DNA of 64,000 bases. Source: Asanoa hainanensis. Lineage in GTDB: Bacteria > Actinomycetota > Actinomycetes > Mycobacteriales > Micromonosporaceae. Positions 25,236 to 33,648 of this stretch are shown piece by piece. A model generated the notes under the pieces. That model searched no databases. It had not been told where the DNA came from and worked only from the letters and a program-made list of their open reading frames with translations. The stretch lies in assembly GCF_900188485.1 (NCBI RefSeq), contig NZ_FZPH01000015.1, positions 1 to 64,000 on the forward strand. The letters run 5' to 3'. Position 1 is the stretch's first letter. Every line of letters begins with the position of its first letter. Made by a program: the position numbers and the translations under genes.

Positions 25236-25321
25236 GCAGGGTCCTTTCTCGAAATCGCGACACAGGGCAGCCCGGAGATCCGGTGCTCCCTAACCTGCCT
25301 AATGTGGATTGAGCGGCCAGC

Positions 25322-25474
25322 TCACAGTCGCTGGTAGCCCGCGTAGTCGTCGTCGGTGGACGCCTGGTCGCTGCCGCCGACCGGTTGATCCGTGGAAGGA
25401 TCCGCACCGGGTGTAGCCGGCTTCGCCTCGGAGTCGGGAGTGGACACTGGCTCGGGCGATGAAGGTTCGGTCAT
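25322..25474 (-). CDS. Small acidic 50-residue protein upstream of the S8 protease
   Basis: ATG 25474 is preceded by AAGGGGG at a spacing of 9 bp, a good ribosome site, and the frame stops with TGA at 25322-25324. The product starts MTEPSSPEPVSTPDSEAKPA, is rich in Pro, Ser, Thr, Asp and Glu (disordered), and ends DDDYAGYQRL. It has no cysteine and no signal peptide. It reads in the same direction as the protease, 86 bp upstream, and may share its promoter. I do not recognise a family. It could be a small regulatory protein, a substrate, or a peptide precursor whose tail is the functional part. Confidence 0.5.
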   Translation of the reverse strand: MTEPSSPEPVSTPDSEAKPATPGADPSTDQPVGGSDQASTDDDYAGYQRL

Positions 25475-25691
25475 CCGCGATGCCCCCTTGCGACAGATGC
25501 GCCGAGGGAAGTATCTAAGTCGATGGATGGCGGTGCATATTCGAAGAACTACCTACTGGTTTTCGTCGATGGCCCACGCCGGGTCGATGTTCGCCCCATT
25601 TTTACGACGTATGTAGATATGTAGCCTGCGGATATCAGCTGCTAACACCGAGAGCCTTGACCCGGGCGAGATATATATTCAGATTTATGAA
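25475..25691. promoter_or_regulatory. AT-rich divergent promoter region
   Basis: These 217 bp between the small acidic gene (minus) and the LAL regulator gene (plus) are much richer in A and T than the rest of the window. They contain TATGTAGATATGTAG (about 25610-25624) with two TATGTAG-like half repeats, and TTGACC at about 25657 followed by GATATATATTC. The region is likely to hold both promoters; exact -35/-10 pairs with proper spacing could not be fixed. Confidence 0.45.
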
Positions 25692-28637
25692 ATGAACACA
25701 AGATCCAGTCGCGGCGTGGGCAGCCGGCGACAGGCGGCGGTTCGGGCGCCACGTTTCACGGGTCGTGACCGCGAGGTCGTCGCCATCGCACAGGCACTCG
25801 CCGCGGAGCCGGCGGCGGTCCTGGTCGAAGGCGAAGCGGGGATGGGCAAGAGCCGGCTGGTGCGGGAGCTGCTCGCCGCCACGTCGCCGCCCGGGTCGGG
25901 GCGGATCCTGGTGGGGACATGCCCACCGTTCCGGCGGCCGTTCACCCTCGGGCCAGTCGTGGATGCGCTGACCAGCACGGTCGACCGGGTCGAGGAGCTG
26001 GGGCTGAGCCCGCTGGGCGGCGCGTTGCGGCCGTTGTTCCCCGAGTGGACGGCCGGCCTGCCGCCGGCTCCGGAGCCGTTGGCGGAACCGACAGCGGCGC
26101 GACACCGGTTGTTCCGGGCGGTCGCCGAGGTGCTGGACCGGCTGGGTCCGCAGGTCCTCGTGCTGGAGGACGTGCACTGGGCGGACGAAGCGACGCTGGA
26201 GTTCCTCCTGTTCCTCACGGCGCGCCCCGCGCCGCGACCGAGTCTGCTGCTGACGTACCGGCCGGAGGACGTGCCCGCCGACTCGTCACTGCGGTGGTTG
26301 GCCAGCCGGTTGCCCGAGGGAATGGCCCGGCTGCGGGTGCAGCTGGCCCCGTTGGACGTGGCGGAGACCGGACGCCTGGTGTCGTCCATGTTGGACGACG
26401 AGCCGGTCTCCGCGGAGTTCGCCACGTTCCTGCGGGAGCATTCCGACGGGTTGCCGCTCGCGATCGAGGAGTCGGTGCGGTTGCTGTGTGACCGGGCGGA
26501 CCTGGTGACCCAGGACGGCGAGTGGCTGCGGCGCGCGCTGGAGGACATCGCGGTGCCGCCCAGTCTGCGGGACGCGGTGCTGGAACGCGTGGACCGGATG
26601 AGCGCGCCGGCGCGGGACGTGCTGCGGGCGGCCGCGGTGCTCGGCGATCCGATCGAGGAGGCCGTCCTGCTGGCGGCGTGCGACGTGCCGGAAAGCCAGC
26701 GCCCGCAGGCGGTCGCCGAGGCGCTGGGCAGCCGGCTGCTGCACGAGGACGCGCTCGGGCGGCTGTCCTTCCGGCACGCCCTGGCGTGCCGGGCGGTGTA
26801 CGAGTCGATCCCGATCCGGCAACGCCGCGGCGAGCACCTGCGCGCCGCGCACGTGCTGGAGGGTCTGGCGCGGCCGCCGATCCTCCAGTTGCAGCGGCAC
26901 TTCCGGGAGGCCGGCGCGGTCGACGAGTGGTGCCGCTACGTCGAGCAGTCCGCCGATCTGGCCATGTCCTCCGGTGACCCGCGGACCGTCGCGGGCATGC
27001 TCCACGAGGTGTTGACCCGCGTCGACCTGCCGGCCGCCACGGTGGTCCGGTTGATGGGCAAGATGCCGCTCCTGATGGTCTGGGTCGACCAGGGGCTGCT
27101 GCACGACCTGGTCGAGGTGCTGCGCCGGGTGCGGGACGACCCGGCCCTCAGCTCCACCGAGCGCGGCCTGGTCGGCTGGCAGCTCGGACGGATGCTGCTG
27201 CACACCGGCGATTACGCCGCGGCCTGTCGCGCGCTGGAGCGGGCCATCCCGGACCTGGCCGAGCGACCGTTGGACGACCTGCACGCGACGATCATGCTCA
27301 GCTGGCTCAGCACCACCCACGGTGAGGCCGGCGACTACCGGCGCTGGCTCGACCGGGCGGCCGCCATCGTGGCCGATCCCGCGACGCCGGCGCCCAACCG
27401 CCTGGCGGTGCACGCCGACCGGGCCACCATCCTGCTGGTGCTGGGCGACGACGCCGGCTGGGCCTCCGCCGCGATGTTCCCGACCGAGGGGGGCACCCCG
27501 GACGAGCTGTCCCAGATCGTCCGCGGCAATGCCAACCTGGGCGAGGCGGCGATGCAGTGGGGCCGCTACGACGAGGCCCGCCAGCGCGTCACGCTGGCCA
27601 GCCGGCTGGCGCGGACGCACGGATACCAGCGGCTGCAGGACCAGTGCCGGTCGATCAACCTGCGGCTCGACTGGTTCACCGGCGCCTGGGACGGCCTGGC
27701 CGACCGGGCCACCGCACTGGCCGGGCTCGACGAAGAACCGACGATCCAGGTGGAATCGCTGCTGATCACCAGTCAGCTGCAGACCGCCGCCGGCGACTGG
27801 ACGGACGCCGAGCAGACGTTGCGGTCGGCGGTCGAGCTCGGCCGTGGCGGTGGCGTCCTCATCGATCCGTCGCTGACGCCGGCTGCCGGGTTGGCCCGCC
27901 TGCACCTGATGGCCGGCCGGGTCGACGACGCTCTCGAGTGGACCGAGAAGCCCCTGCGGCTGGTCACCGAGAAGAACATCTGGGTGTACGCCACGGACGT
28001 CGCGCCGGTCCGCGTGCAGGCACTCGTGCTGGCCGGCCGGACGAACGAGGCGACCGCGCTGGTGACCGCGTACGCCCGGAACCTCGGCGACCGGCAGGCA
28101 CCGGCCGGGCAGGCCGCCCTTCTGCTGTGCCGGGCCATCCTCACCGAAGGTCGCGGCGAGCCGACGCGGGCAGCCGAGCTGTACGGTCAGGCCGCCGACA
28201 CCTGGCAGGCGCTGCCCAGGCCGTACGACGCGCTGCTGGCCCGCAAACGCCAGGCCGACTGTCTGCTCAGCACCGGGCACCCGGACGACGGCGTGCACCT
28301 GCTGACCCAGGTCAGGCAGGACCTGGCCGACCTGGGCGCGCACGGCGACGCCGAGCGGATCCAACGCGTGCTGTCGGAGCGCGGCGGTCAACGGAGGAGG
28401 CCGCGCCGGGGTCCGCAGGGCTACGGCGACGACCTCTCGCCACGGGAGCTGGAGGTGGTCCGCCTGCTGGCCACGGGTCAGACCAACCGGGAGATCGCCA
28501 CCGCCCTGGGGTTGTCCACCAGAACGGTCGACGCGCACGTGAACTCGGCCATGCGCAAGCGAAAGGTCAACTCCAGGACGGCGCTGGCGATGGCGGCCGC
28601 CGTCGCGGGATTCGTCGCCCTGAAGCCCGGGAGCTAG
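25692..28637 (+). CDS. LuxR-family LAL-type ATPase regulator
   Basis: A 981-residue regulator of the LAL (MalT-like, large ATP-binding LuxR) class. The N-terminal AAA-type ATPase has Walker A GEAGMGKS (residues 47-54) and Walker B VLVLEDVHWADEATLEF; the middle is a long TPR-like helical sensor; the C-terminal LuxR helix-turn-helix is LSPRELEVVRLLATGQTNRE, IATALGLSTRTVDAHVN. Such proteins are ATP-dependent activators, often of secondary-metabolite or catabolic genes. The start ATG 25692 has no strong ribosome site; a leaderless or weakly translated message is possible. It converges with the antiporter gene, overlapping 4 bp at the stops. Its target is unknown; the divergent protease unit is the nearest candidate. 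Confidence 0.92.
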   Translation: MNTRSSRGVGSRRQAAVRAPRFTGRDREVVAIAQALAAEPAAVLVEGEAGMGKSRLVRELLAATSPPGSGRILVGTCPPFRRPFTLGPVVDALTSTVDRVEELGLSPLGGALRPLFPEWTAGLPPAPEPLAEPTAARHRLFRAVAEVLDRLGPQVLVLEDVHWADEATLEFLLFLTARPAPRPSLLLTYRPEDVPADSSLRWLASRLPEGMARLRVQLAPLDVAETGRLVSSMLDDEPVSAEFATFLREHSDGLPLAIEESVRLLCDRADLVTQDGEWLRRALEDIAVPPSLRDAVLERVDRMSAPARDVLRAAAVLGDPIEEAVLLAACDVPESQRPQAVAEALGSRLLHEDALGRLSFRHALACRAVYESIPIRQRRGEHLRAAHVLEGLARPPILQLQRHFREAGAVDEWCRYVEQSADLAMSSGDPRTVAGMLHEVLTRVDLPAATVVRLMGKMPLLMVWVDQGLLHDLVEVLRRVRDDPALSSTERGLVGWQLGRMLLHTGDYAAACRALERAIPDLAERPLDDLHATIMLSWLSTTHGEAGDYRRWLDRAAAIVADPATPAPNRLAVHADRATILLVLGDDAGWASAAMFPTEGGTPDELSQIVRGNANLGEAAMQWGRYDEARQRVTLASRLARTHGYQRLQDQCRSINLRLDWFTGAWDGLADRATALAGLDEEPTIQVESLLITSQLQTAAGDWTDAEQTLRSAVELGRGGGVLIDPSLTPAAGLARLHLMAGRVDDALEWTEKPLRLVTEKNIWVYATDVAPVRVQALVLAGRTNEATALVTAYARNLGDRQAPAGQAALLLCRAILTEGRGEPTRAAELYGQAADTWQALPRPYDALLARKRQADCLLSTGHPDDGVHLLTQVRQDLADLGAHGDAERIQRVLSERGGQRRRPRRGPQGYGDDLSPRELEVVRLLATGQTNREIATALGLSTRTVDAHVNSAMRKRKVNSRTALAMAAAVAGFVALKPGS

Positions 28638-30214
28638 TCCGTCGGTGCGGGGCCCAGCAGGCGTACCTCTTCGATGTCCATGGAGGCCTGCAGGTCGCGC
28701 AGGACGATGTCGTCGATCTCGCGGTCGTCGCGCATCGCGGTGACCGCCCGGCGCTTGCGGTCCAGCACCTCCAGGCGTACACGGCGGTCGACCTGGTCCT
28801 GCCACGCCTGCACCGCGTGTTCCGTGCCCTCCGCGCGAAGCTGGTCCAGATGCCCCTGGTAGTCCGCGCGGATCCGGTCGAGGACCTCGCCCGGCGCGCC
28901 GAACCGGATCGCGATGTCCGGCAGCGCCGCCAGGGCCACCTCCGTCGCGCGGATGCGGGCGTTCCGGGTCTCCACCTCGCGCGCCTCGTCGCTGGTGAGG
29001 CCGGCCCACCGGACGACCATCGGCAGGGTCAGGCCCTGCACCAGCACGGTGACCACGATGACCACCGAGGTGACGAACACGATCAGGTCGCGGTCCGCGT
29101 ACGTGCTGCCGTCGTCGAGCGTCGCCGGCACGGCCAGCGCGGCCGCGAGCGAGACCGCGCCGCGGAAACCGGCCCAGCCGCTGGCGGTGCGGACCTTCCA
29201 GTTGACCCGGCGGGTGCGTTGCACGGCGCGCCGGTCGACGAGCCGGATCACCATCGCCGCCACGTGTGACCAGGCCAGCCGGATTCCGATGACGGCCACG
29301 GCGGTCACCAGCGCGATCCAGACGGCGTGGCCGACCGAGTGGCTCACGATGCCGCGCACGGCCGCCGGGAACTGCACGCCGACCAGCACGAAGAGGCTGC
29401 CGTTGAGCATGAAGGTGCCGAGGTCCCAGAAGGAGTACGTCTCCAGGCGCGAGCGGGCGCGGATGACCCGCGGGCCGGCCCACGACAGCACGAGGCCGGC
29501 GACCACCACGGCGACCACCCCGCTGGTGTGCACGACCTCGGCCACCAGGAAGGCGAGGAACGGGGTGAGGATGCTCAGCCCGCCCTCCCGCTGCGGGTCG
29601 TCGACGTACCGGCGGACCAGCACCACCGCGTACCCGACGACGACCCCGACCAGCACCGCGCCGACCGACGACCAGACGAGCTCGCCGACCAGCAGGGCCG
29701 GTCCCGGCACGTGCCCGTCCACGAGCGCGCCGACGGCGACCGCGAACAGCACCAGCGCGGTGCCGTCGTTGACGAGGCTCTCGGCCCGCAGCGTCGTCAG
29801 CGCGCGGCGCGGCATCCGCTTCGCGAGACCCGCGACCGCGGCAGCGTCCGTGGGGGCCAGCACCGCGCCGAGGATCCAGGCCGCCGACGCGGCCACGCCG
29901 ATGCCCTGCAGCGTGTACGAGACGCCGACCATCGTGACGATGACCAGCACGACCGCCGACAGGATGATGACGCGCAGGTTGGAGCGGATCTCCCGCAGGC
30001 TGGTGTTGAGGCTCTCCCAGTAGAGGATCGCCGGCAGGAACAGCAGCAGCACGACGTCGGAGGGCAGTCGCACCTCCGAGAACTCGGGGATCAGGCCGAG
30101 CAGCCCGCCGAACACGATGAGCAGCACGGGCGGCGCGACGCTGTAACGCCGGCCGATCGTGGTGCCCACCAGCACGGTGGCGCCGAGCACCACGACGATC
30201 AGCAGTCCCTCCAT
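28634..30214 (-). CDS. Na+/H+ antiporter (CPA1 family)
   Basis: A 526-residue membrane protein with about 12 spans in the first 400 residues (EGLLIVVVLGATVLVGTTIG; PPVLLIVFGGLLGLIPEFSE; SAAWILGAVLAPTDAAAVAG; RAESLVNDGTALVLFAVAVG; GWAGFRGAVSLAAALAVP). The LAPTDAAAV and ESLVNDGTALVLF motifs contain the ion-binding Asp residues of CPA1 (NhaP/NHE-type) antiporters. A cytoplasmic C-terminal helical tail of about 120 residues follows. It exchanges protons for sodium (or potassium) across the inner membrane. ATG 30214 with upstream GGGCAGG is the preferred start; ATG 30223 is three codons earlier. It is divergent from the MerR gene. Confidence 0.92.
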   Translation of the reverse strand: MEGLLIVVVLGATVLVGTTIGRRYSVAPPVLLIVFGGLLGLIPEFSEVRLPSDVVLLLFLPAILYWESLNTSLREIRSNLRVIILSAVVLVIVTMVGVSYTLQGIGVAASAAWILGAVLAPTDAAAVAGLAKRMPRRALTTLRAESLVNDGTALVLFAVAVGALVDGHVPGPALLVGELVWSSVGAVLVGVVVGYAVVLVRRYVDDPQREGGLSILTPFLAFLVAEVVHTSGVVAVVVAGLVLSWAGPRVIRARSRLETYSFWDLGTFMLNGSLFVLVGVQFPAAVRGIVSHSVGHAVWIALVTAVAVIGIRLAWSHVAAMVIRLVDRRAVQRTRRVNWKVRTASGWAGFRGAVSLAAALAVPATLDDGSTYADRDLIVFVTSVVIVVTVLVQGLTLPMVVRWAGLTSDEAREVETRNARIRATEVALAALPDIAIRFGAPGEVLDRIRADYQGHLDQLRAEGTEHAVQAWQDQVDRRVRLEVLDRKRRAVTAMRDDREIDDIVLRDLQASMDIEEVRLLGPAPTD

Positions 30215-30301
30215 GGGCTGCATCCTGCCCGAGCGGGCGTCCGCCGCGGTGAACGCGGCGCGCGGGTCGAGTCGCCACAGCGATCGGGGGTACGCGGAGG
30301 C

Positions 30302-30610
30302 ATGGCCTGGAGCACGCGCGAGCTCGCGGAACTCGCTGGCACCACCGTGAACACGATCCGGCACTACCACCGGCTCGGGCTGCTCGACGAGCCTTCTCGC
30401 CGCTATAACGGGTACAAACAGTACGGCGTACGTGATCTCGTGTGTCTCCTGCGCATCCGGCGCCTCACCGACCTCGGCATGCCTCTGGCGCAGATCGGCG
30501 AGGTCGCCCGCGGGGACAGCTCCCCGGAAGCCCTGCGCCAGCTCGACGCCGACCTCGCCACGCGGATCGAGCACCTGCGGAGTACGGGTGACCGGGGCCA
30601 CGTGACTTGA
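30302..30610 (+). CDS. Short MerR-family regulator
   Basis: Only 102 residues: the MerR winged helix (TRELAELAGTTVNTIRHYHR, LGLLDEPSRRYNGYKQYGVR) and dimerisation helix (LGMPLAQIGEVARGDSSPEA), then an abrupt end (IEHLRSTGDRGHVT). Typical MerR proteins carry a ligand domain after the helix; here it is absent, so it either responds without a large effector domain or is a shortened relative. It starts at ATG 30302. Its stop codon overlaps the -35 element of the promoter for the GPP34 gene, which bears a MerR-type dyad, so the pair forms a regulator-target unit. Confidence 0.8.
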   Translation: MAWSTRELAELAGTTVNTIRHYHRLGLLDEPSRRYNGYKQYGVRDLVCLLRIRRLTDLGMPLAQIGEVARGDSSPEALRQLDADLATRIEHLRSTGDRGHVT

Positions 30611-30637
30611 CCCTGTTCCGGGAACACGGTCTTCACT
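30607..30637 (+). promoter_or_regulatory. MerR-type promoter with 19-bp spacer and dyad
   Basis: TTGACC (30607-30612) and TTCACT (30632-30637) are separated by exactly 19 bp, the over-long spacer typical of MerR-activated promoters. The segment 30609-30631 is a 23-bp dyad with arms GACCCTGTTCC and GGAACACGGTC around a central G (ten of eleven pairs match). The -35 overlaps the stop codon of the MerR gene. The GPP34 gene begins 33 bp downstream. Confidence 0.7.
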
Positions 30638-30670
30638 TGGGCCCTTCGACGACCGAGAGGAAGGACCCCG

Positions 30671-31345
30671 ATGACCACGCAGCCTCCGACCCTGCCGGAG
30701 GACCTCCTGCTCCTGCTGTTCCAGCCGACCTCCCGCACCATCGCCGGCGAGAACATCCTCTTCTACCCCTTGGCCGGAGCGGTGCTCGCGGACCTCGGGC
30801 TCGGCGGGCACGTACGCACGGTGCCCGGTCGGGCCGGGACGACGCGGGTGGCGGCCGTCGCGGACCGGCCGCCGGCCGACGAGCTCCTGCGCTCCGCGTG
30901 GGACTACGTCGCGGACAAGCCTCGCGGGGTCCAGACGGTGCTCGCGGCCGTCGGGCCGAGGCTGCGCGGCCCGCTGCTCGACCGGCTCGTCGCACGCGGC
31001 GACCTCCGCCGTGCGCGGCGCAAGACGCTCGGCCTGTTCAACACGACGGTGCTCGAGGACGGCAACGGCCGCCGCGCGAACCTGATCGGCGACGTCCGGG
31101 CGGTGCTGGTCGATGGTGCCGAGCCGCGACCCCGCGTGGCCGCGCTGGCCGCGCTGCTGTCGGGCAGCGGGACGCTCCCCCAGTTCCACCGCGAGATTCC
31201 GTGGACGTCTCCCGTGATCAGTCGCGCGAAGGAGCTCGAGCAGGGCGACTGGGGTGCCGGCGCCGCCGCGGAAGCGGTCACCCGCACCGTCACCGCGACG
31301 ATCGTCAACAGCGTCATCGTCGCCACCACCGTCCCCCGGAGCTGA
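30671..31345 (+). CDS. GPP34 (Golgi phosphoprotein 3-like) family protein
   Basis: A 224-residue protein matching the bacterial GPP34 family: LPEDLLLLLFQPTSRTIAGE near the N terminus, LAGAVLADLGLGGHVR, and the helical body with RKTLGLFNTTVLEDGN. In eukaryotes the related GOLPH3 binds phosphatidylinositol-4-phosphate; bacterial members are peripheral membrane proteins of unclear role, common in actinomycetes and often next to regulators. GAGAGGAAGGA about 9 bp before ATG 30671 fixes the start. Controlled in all likelihood by the upstream MerR-type promoter. Confidence 0.88.
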   Translation: MTTQPPTLPEDLLLLLFQPTSRTIAGENILFYPLAGAVLADLGLGGHVRTVPGRAGTTRVAAVADRPPADELLRSAWDYVADKPRGVQTVLAAVGPRLRGPLLDRLVARGDLRRARRKTLGLFNTTVLEDGNGRRANLIGDVRAVLVDGAEPRPRVAALAALLSGSGTLPQFHREIPWTSPVISRAKELEQGDWGAGAAAEAVTRTVTATIVNSVIVATTVPRS

Positions 31346-31410
31346 GGACAGTCATGCGAAACACCCCGGTTGTCGACGTGGACCGGTCGGGTCGACGTTC
31401 GGGAGCCGCG

Positions 31411-31998
31411 TCAGTGACGGCGGACGCGGTAGCGGAGGTGGGTGGCGTCTGGGGTGTCGACGACCCGGACGACGTCCAGCTCCACGCGCCCGGGTAGCAC
31501 GTCGAACAGCCGGCGGCCGGCGCCGAGCAGCACCGGGATCTGGTGGATCTGGAGCTCGTCCAGCACACCGGCCTCGATCGCCCGTTGCGCCGTGTACGCG
31601 CCGTGCACCATGACGTCCCGGTCCCCGGCGGCGGCCTTCGCCAGTGCCATCGCGCTCGCGATGCCGTCCGGCACGTAGGTCACCGACGGGTAGTTCGCTA
31701 CGGACGGGCCTGGCGGGCGGTGGCTGGGCACGAAGATCGGCATGCCGTGGTGCTGGCCACCCCAGTGGTCGACCTGCTCCACCGTGCGTCGGCCGGCCAC
31801 CACCGCGCCGGTCGCCTCCATCGCGGCGGCCATCTCCCCCGCCGGCCCGGACCGCCGCAGCTCCCCGGCCGGTGTGTAGCCCCAGGCGTGCAGCCGCTCG
31901 ACCGCCCCGCCGTCACCGCCGGGGTTGTCCGGCCCGTCGTTCGGACCGGCGATGTAGCCGTCGAGGGACATCGACATGTAGAGCACCGATGTGGACAT
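31411..31998 (-). CDS. Dihydrofolate reductase-like (RibD C-terminal) protein
   Basis: A 195-residue protein with the DHFR/RibD-C fold: MSTSVLYMSMSLDGYIAGPN at the N terminus, AVVAGRRTVEQVDHWGGQHH, then DVMVHGAYTAQRAIEAGVLD and ELQIHQIPVLLGAGRRLFD. Members of this actinobacterial family are NADPH-dependent reductases of unknown substrate and not essential folate enzymes. It starts at ATG 31998 and is divergent from an Lrp/AsnC regulator gene 70 bp away, which may control it. Confidence 0.88.
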   Translation of the reverse strand: MSTSVLYMSMSLDGYIAGPNDGPDNPGGDGGAVERLHAWGYTPAGELRRSGPAGEMAAAMEATGAVVAGRRTVEQVDHWGGQHHGMPIFVPSHRPPGPSVANYPSVTYVPDGIASAMALAKAAAGDRDVMVHGAYTAQRAIEAGVLDELQIHQIPVLLGAGRRLFDVLPGRVELDVVRVVDTPDATHLRYRVRRH

Positions 31999-32054
31999 GC
32001 GGCCGACGCTAGCGGCACCAGCGGTGTAACCGATTGTAAAGATTGCCGCCGCGG

Positions 32055-32069
32055 CGCGAAATTATCGCG
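32055..32069. promoter_or_regulatory. Candidate Lrp/AsnC operator at the regulator start codon
   Basis: CGCGA-AATTA-TCGCG is a perfect 5-bp dyad with an AT centre whose last base is the G of the regulator's GTG start. A GATTG direct repeat (GATTG-TAAA-GATTG) lies about 20 bp upstream. Lrp-type proteins often bind such AT-centred dyads in their own promoters, so autoregulation and control of the divergent reductase are plausible. Confidence 0.45.
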
Positions 32070-32548
32070 TGCCGAAGCCCCTCGCGCTCGACGACGTCGA
32101 CCACGAGCTGCTCGGCCTCCTGCAGCGCGACTCCGGGCGGACCCTCCGCGAGCTCGGCGACCTCGTCTCGCTGTCGCCGAGCGCGGTGCAGCGGCGCATC
32201 GACCGCTACCGCAGGCACGGGTTGATCGCCCGTCAGGTGACCCTGCTCGACCCGGCCCGGGTGCCGGCCGTGCTGCTGGCGGTGTGTCTCGTGACCCTCG
32301 AGCGCGAGTCCGGCCGGCGCCATCAGGAGTTCCGCGAGCGGCTGCTCGCCGCGAGCGAGGTGCAGCAGGCCTACGACGTCTCGGGCGAGTGGGACTACGT
32401 CGTCATGGTGGCGTGCAGCGGCATGGCCCACCACACCGAGGTCGCGAAGCGGCTGTTCGACGAGGCGCCCAACGTGCGGCGCTACACGACGCTGTTCGTG
32501 CTGGATCCGGTGCGCACGAGTGGGGCACTGCCGACCCGGGTCGAGTGA
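32069..32548 (+). CDS. Lrp/AsnC-family transcriptional regulator
   Basis: A 159-residue protein with an N-terminal AsnC-type helix-turn-helix (LDDVDHELLGLLQRDSGRTL, LGDLVSLSPSAVQRRIDRYR) and a C-terminal RAM/ligand domain (VLLAVCLVTLERESGRRHQE, QQAYDVSGEWDYVVMVACSG). The length is standard. It starts with GTG 32069, fused to a dyad that may be its operator. Effectors of this family are usually amino acids or related small molecules. It is divergent from the DHFR-like reductase. Confidence 0.9.
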   Translation: MPKPLALDDVDHELLGLLQRDSGRTLRELGDLVSLSPSAVQRRIDRYRRHGLIARQVTLLDPARVPAVLLAVCLVTLERESGRRHQEFRERLLAASEVQQAYDVSGEWDYVVMVACSGMAHHTEVAKRLFDEAPNVRRYTTLFVLDPVRTSGALPTRVE

Positions 32549-32676
32549 CCCGCGTCACAGTCAGCCGTCCACATCGACCACTCGTGCGTACGACGTCTGT
32601 CCTGTCCCTGATCCGGCAGCTTTCCTACCAAATCTCGTTAGGCTCAGCCGCATCGATGCATGAACCGAGGATCGAG

Positions 32677-33648
32677 ATGACTCAACCCCGCCACACCGGA
32701 GACCTGGCCGGCGCGTACGCGTTGGAGGCGTGCCCGCCCGACGAGGAGCGCTCCGTCGCCGAGCACCTGAGCCACTGCCCGACCTGCGCGGCCGAGGCCA
32801 CCGACCTGGGCCGGGTCGCCGGCTGGATCGGCGCGTCCAGCGCCCAGGCCCCGGCCGCCGACCTCCGGGCGCGCGTCCTGTCCGCCGCGCTCGCCGCCCG
32901 ACCCGCCGGCCGGCCCCGCCCGGACGCGGAGGCGGGCCGGCTCACCGGGATCTACGCGGCGCAGGTCGCCGAGCTCGACCGGCTGCTCGGCCGGCTCTCC
33001 CCGGCAGAGTGGCTGCTCCCCTCGGGGCCGCACCGGTCGGTCCGCGACCTCGTGGTGCACCTGCGCGGCAGCGACGCGCCCGTCGCGGCCGCGACCGGCA
33101 TCGCCCGCCTGGAGTCCACTTCGGATGCTCACCTCGGCTGGCAGCGCCAGGCCGGCGCGATCGTCTCGGCGCTGGGCGACGCCGACTCCGCCGTCCTGGC
33201 CGAGCGGGTGCCGCTGGCCGGTCGCACGGCCGTCCAGCGGCCGCTGCGGGAAGCGTTGGTGCAGCGGGGTTTCGAGACCTGGATCCACGCCGAGGACGTC
33301 CGCGCGGTGCTGGCGGCGCCACCCCGGCCGCCGAGCGCGGCGCAGCTGGCCGACATCGTCGCGTTCGCGGTGCGGCTGCTGCCCGCCGCGATGGTCGCCG
33401 CCGGCCGGGAGCACCCGGGGTCGGCGGTCCGGCTGGTGCTGACCGGCGACGGCGGCGGCACCCAACTGGTCCGGCTGTCCCCGGCGCCGGGCAGCGCGGT
33501 CGCCGCCGAGGTCTCGATGCCGGCCGAGCGGTTCTGCCGCCTGCTGGCCGGGCGCCTCACCAGTCCCCTGCACAGCGCCGACGTCGGCGGCGACCGCGAC
33601 GTCGCCACCGACTTCCTCACCGTGGCCGCGACGATGGGTTGTGACTGA
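32677..33648 (+). CDS. Zinc-finger anti-sigma factor fused to a maleylpyruvate isomerase-like domain
   Basis: A 323-residue protein. Residues 1-50 form a zinc-finger anti-sigma domain (EACPPDEERSVAEHLSHCPT then CAAEATDLG), with the H-x3-C-x2-C ligands in HLSHCPTC. The remainder is a DinB/MDMPI-type domain (AAQVAELDRLLGRLSPAEWL, HRSVRDLVVHLRGSD, GFETWIHAEDVRAVLAA) with an SCP2-like C terminus. It has no membrane span, so sensing would be cytoplasmic, perhaps of thiol or oxidative state. GAGG six bases before ATG 32677 supports this start. The ECF sigma gene follows with an 8-bp overlap, so the partner relation is strong; the anti-sigma comes first, the reverse of the usual order. Confidence 0.8.
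   Translation: MTQPRHTGDLAGAYALEACPPDEERSVAEHLSHCPTCAAEATDLGRVAGWIGASSAQAPAADLRARVLSAALAARPAGRPRPDAEAGRLTGIYAAQVAELDRLLGRLSPAEWLLPSGPHRSVRDLVVHLRGSDAPVAAATGIARLESTSDAHLGWQRQAGAIVSALGDADSAVLAERVPLAGRTAVQRPLREALVQRGFETWIHAEDVRAVLAAPPRPPSAAQLADIVAFAVRLLPAAMVAAGREHPGSAVRLVLTGDGGGTQLVRLSPAPGSAVAAEVSMPAERFCRLLAGRLTSPLHSADVGGDRDVATDFLTVAATMGCD

Noticed and set aside
21222-25337. Very long open frame on the plus strand opposite the subtilisin gene
   Set aside because: It is an antisense shadow: composition is Arg/Gly/Val-rich without domains, whereas the minus frame encodes a full protease with all catalytic residues.
25322-25474. Calling the 50-residue protein a lanthipeptide precursor for the LanC-like protein
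   Set aside because: It has no cysteine, and the LanC-like gene is more than 20 kb away.
26286-30278. Very long minus-strand open frame across the LAL regulator and antiporter
   Set aside because: It is a shadow of two well-supported genes, with low-complexity translation and no recognisable domain.
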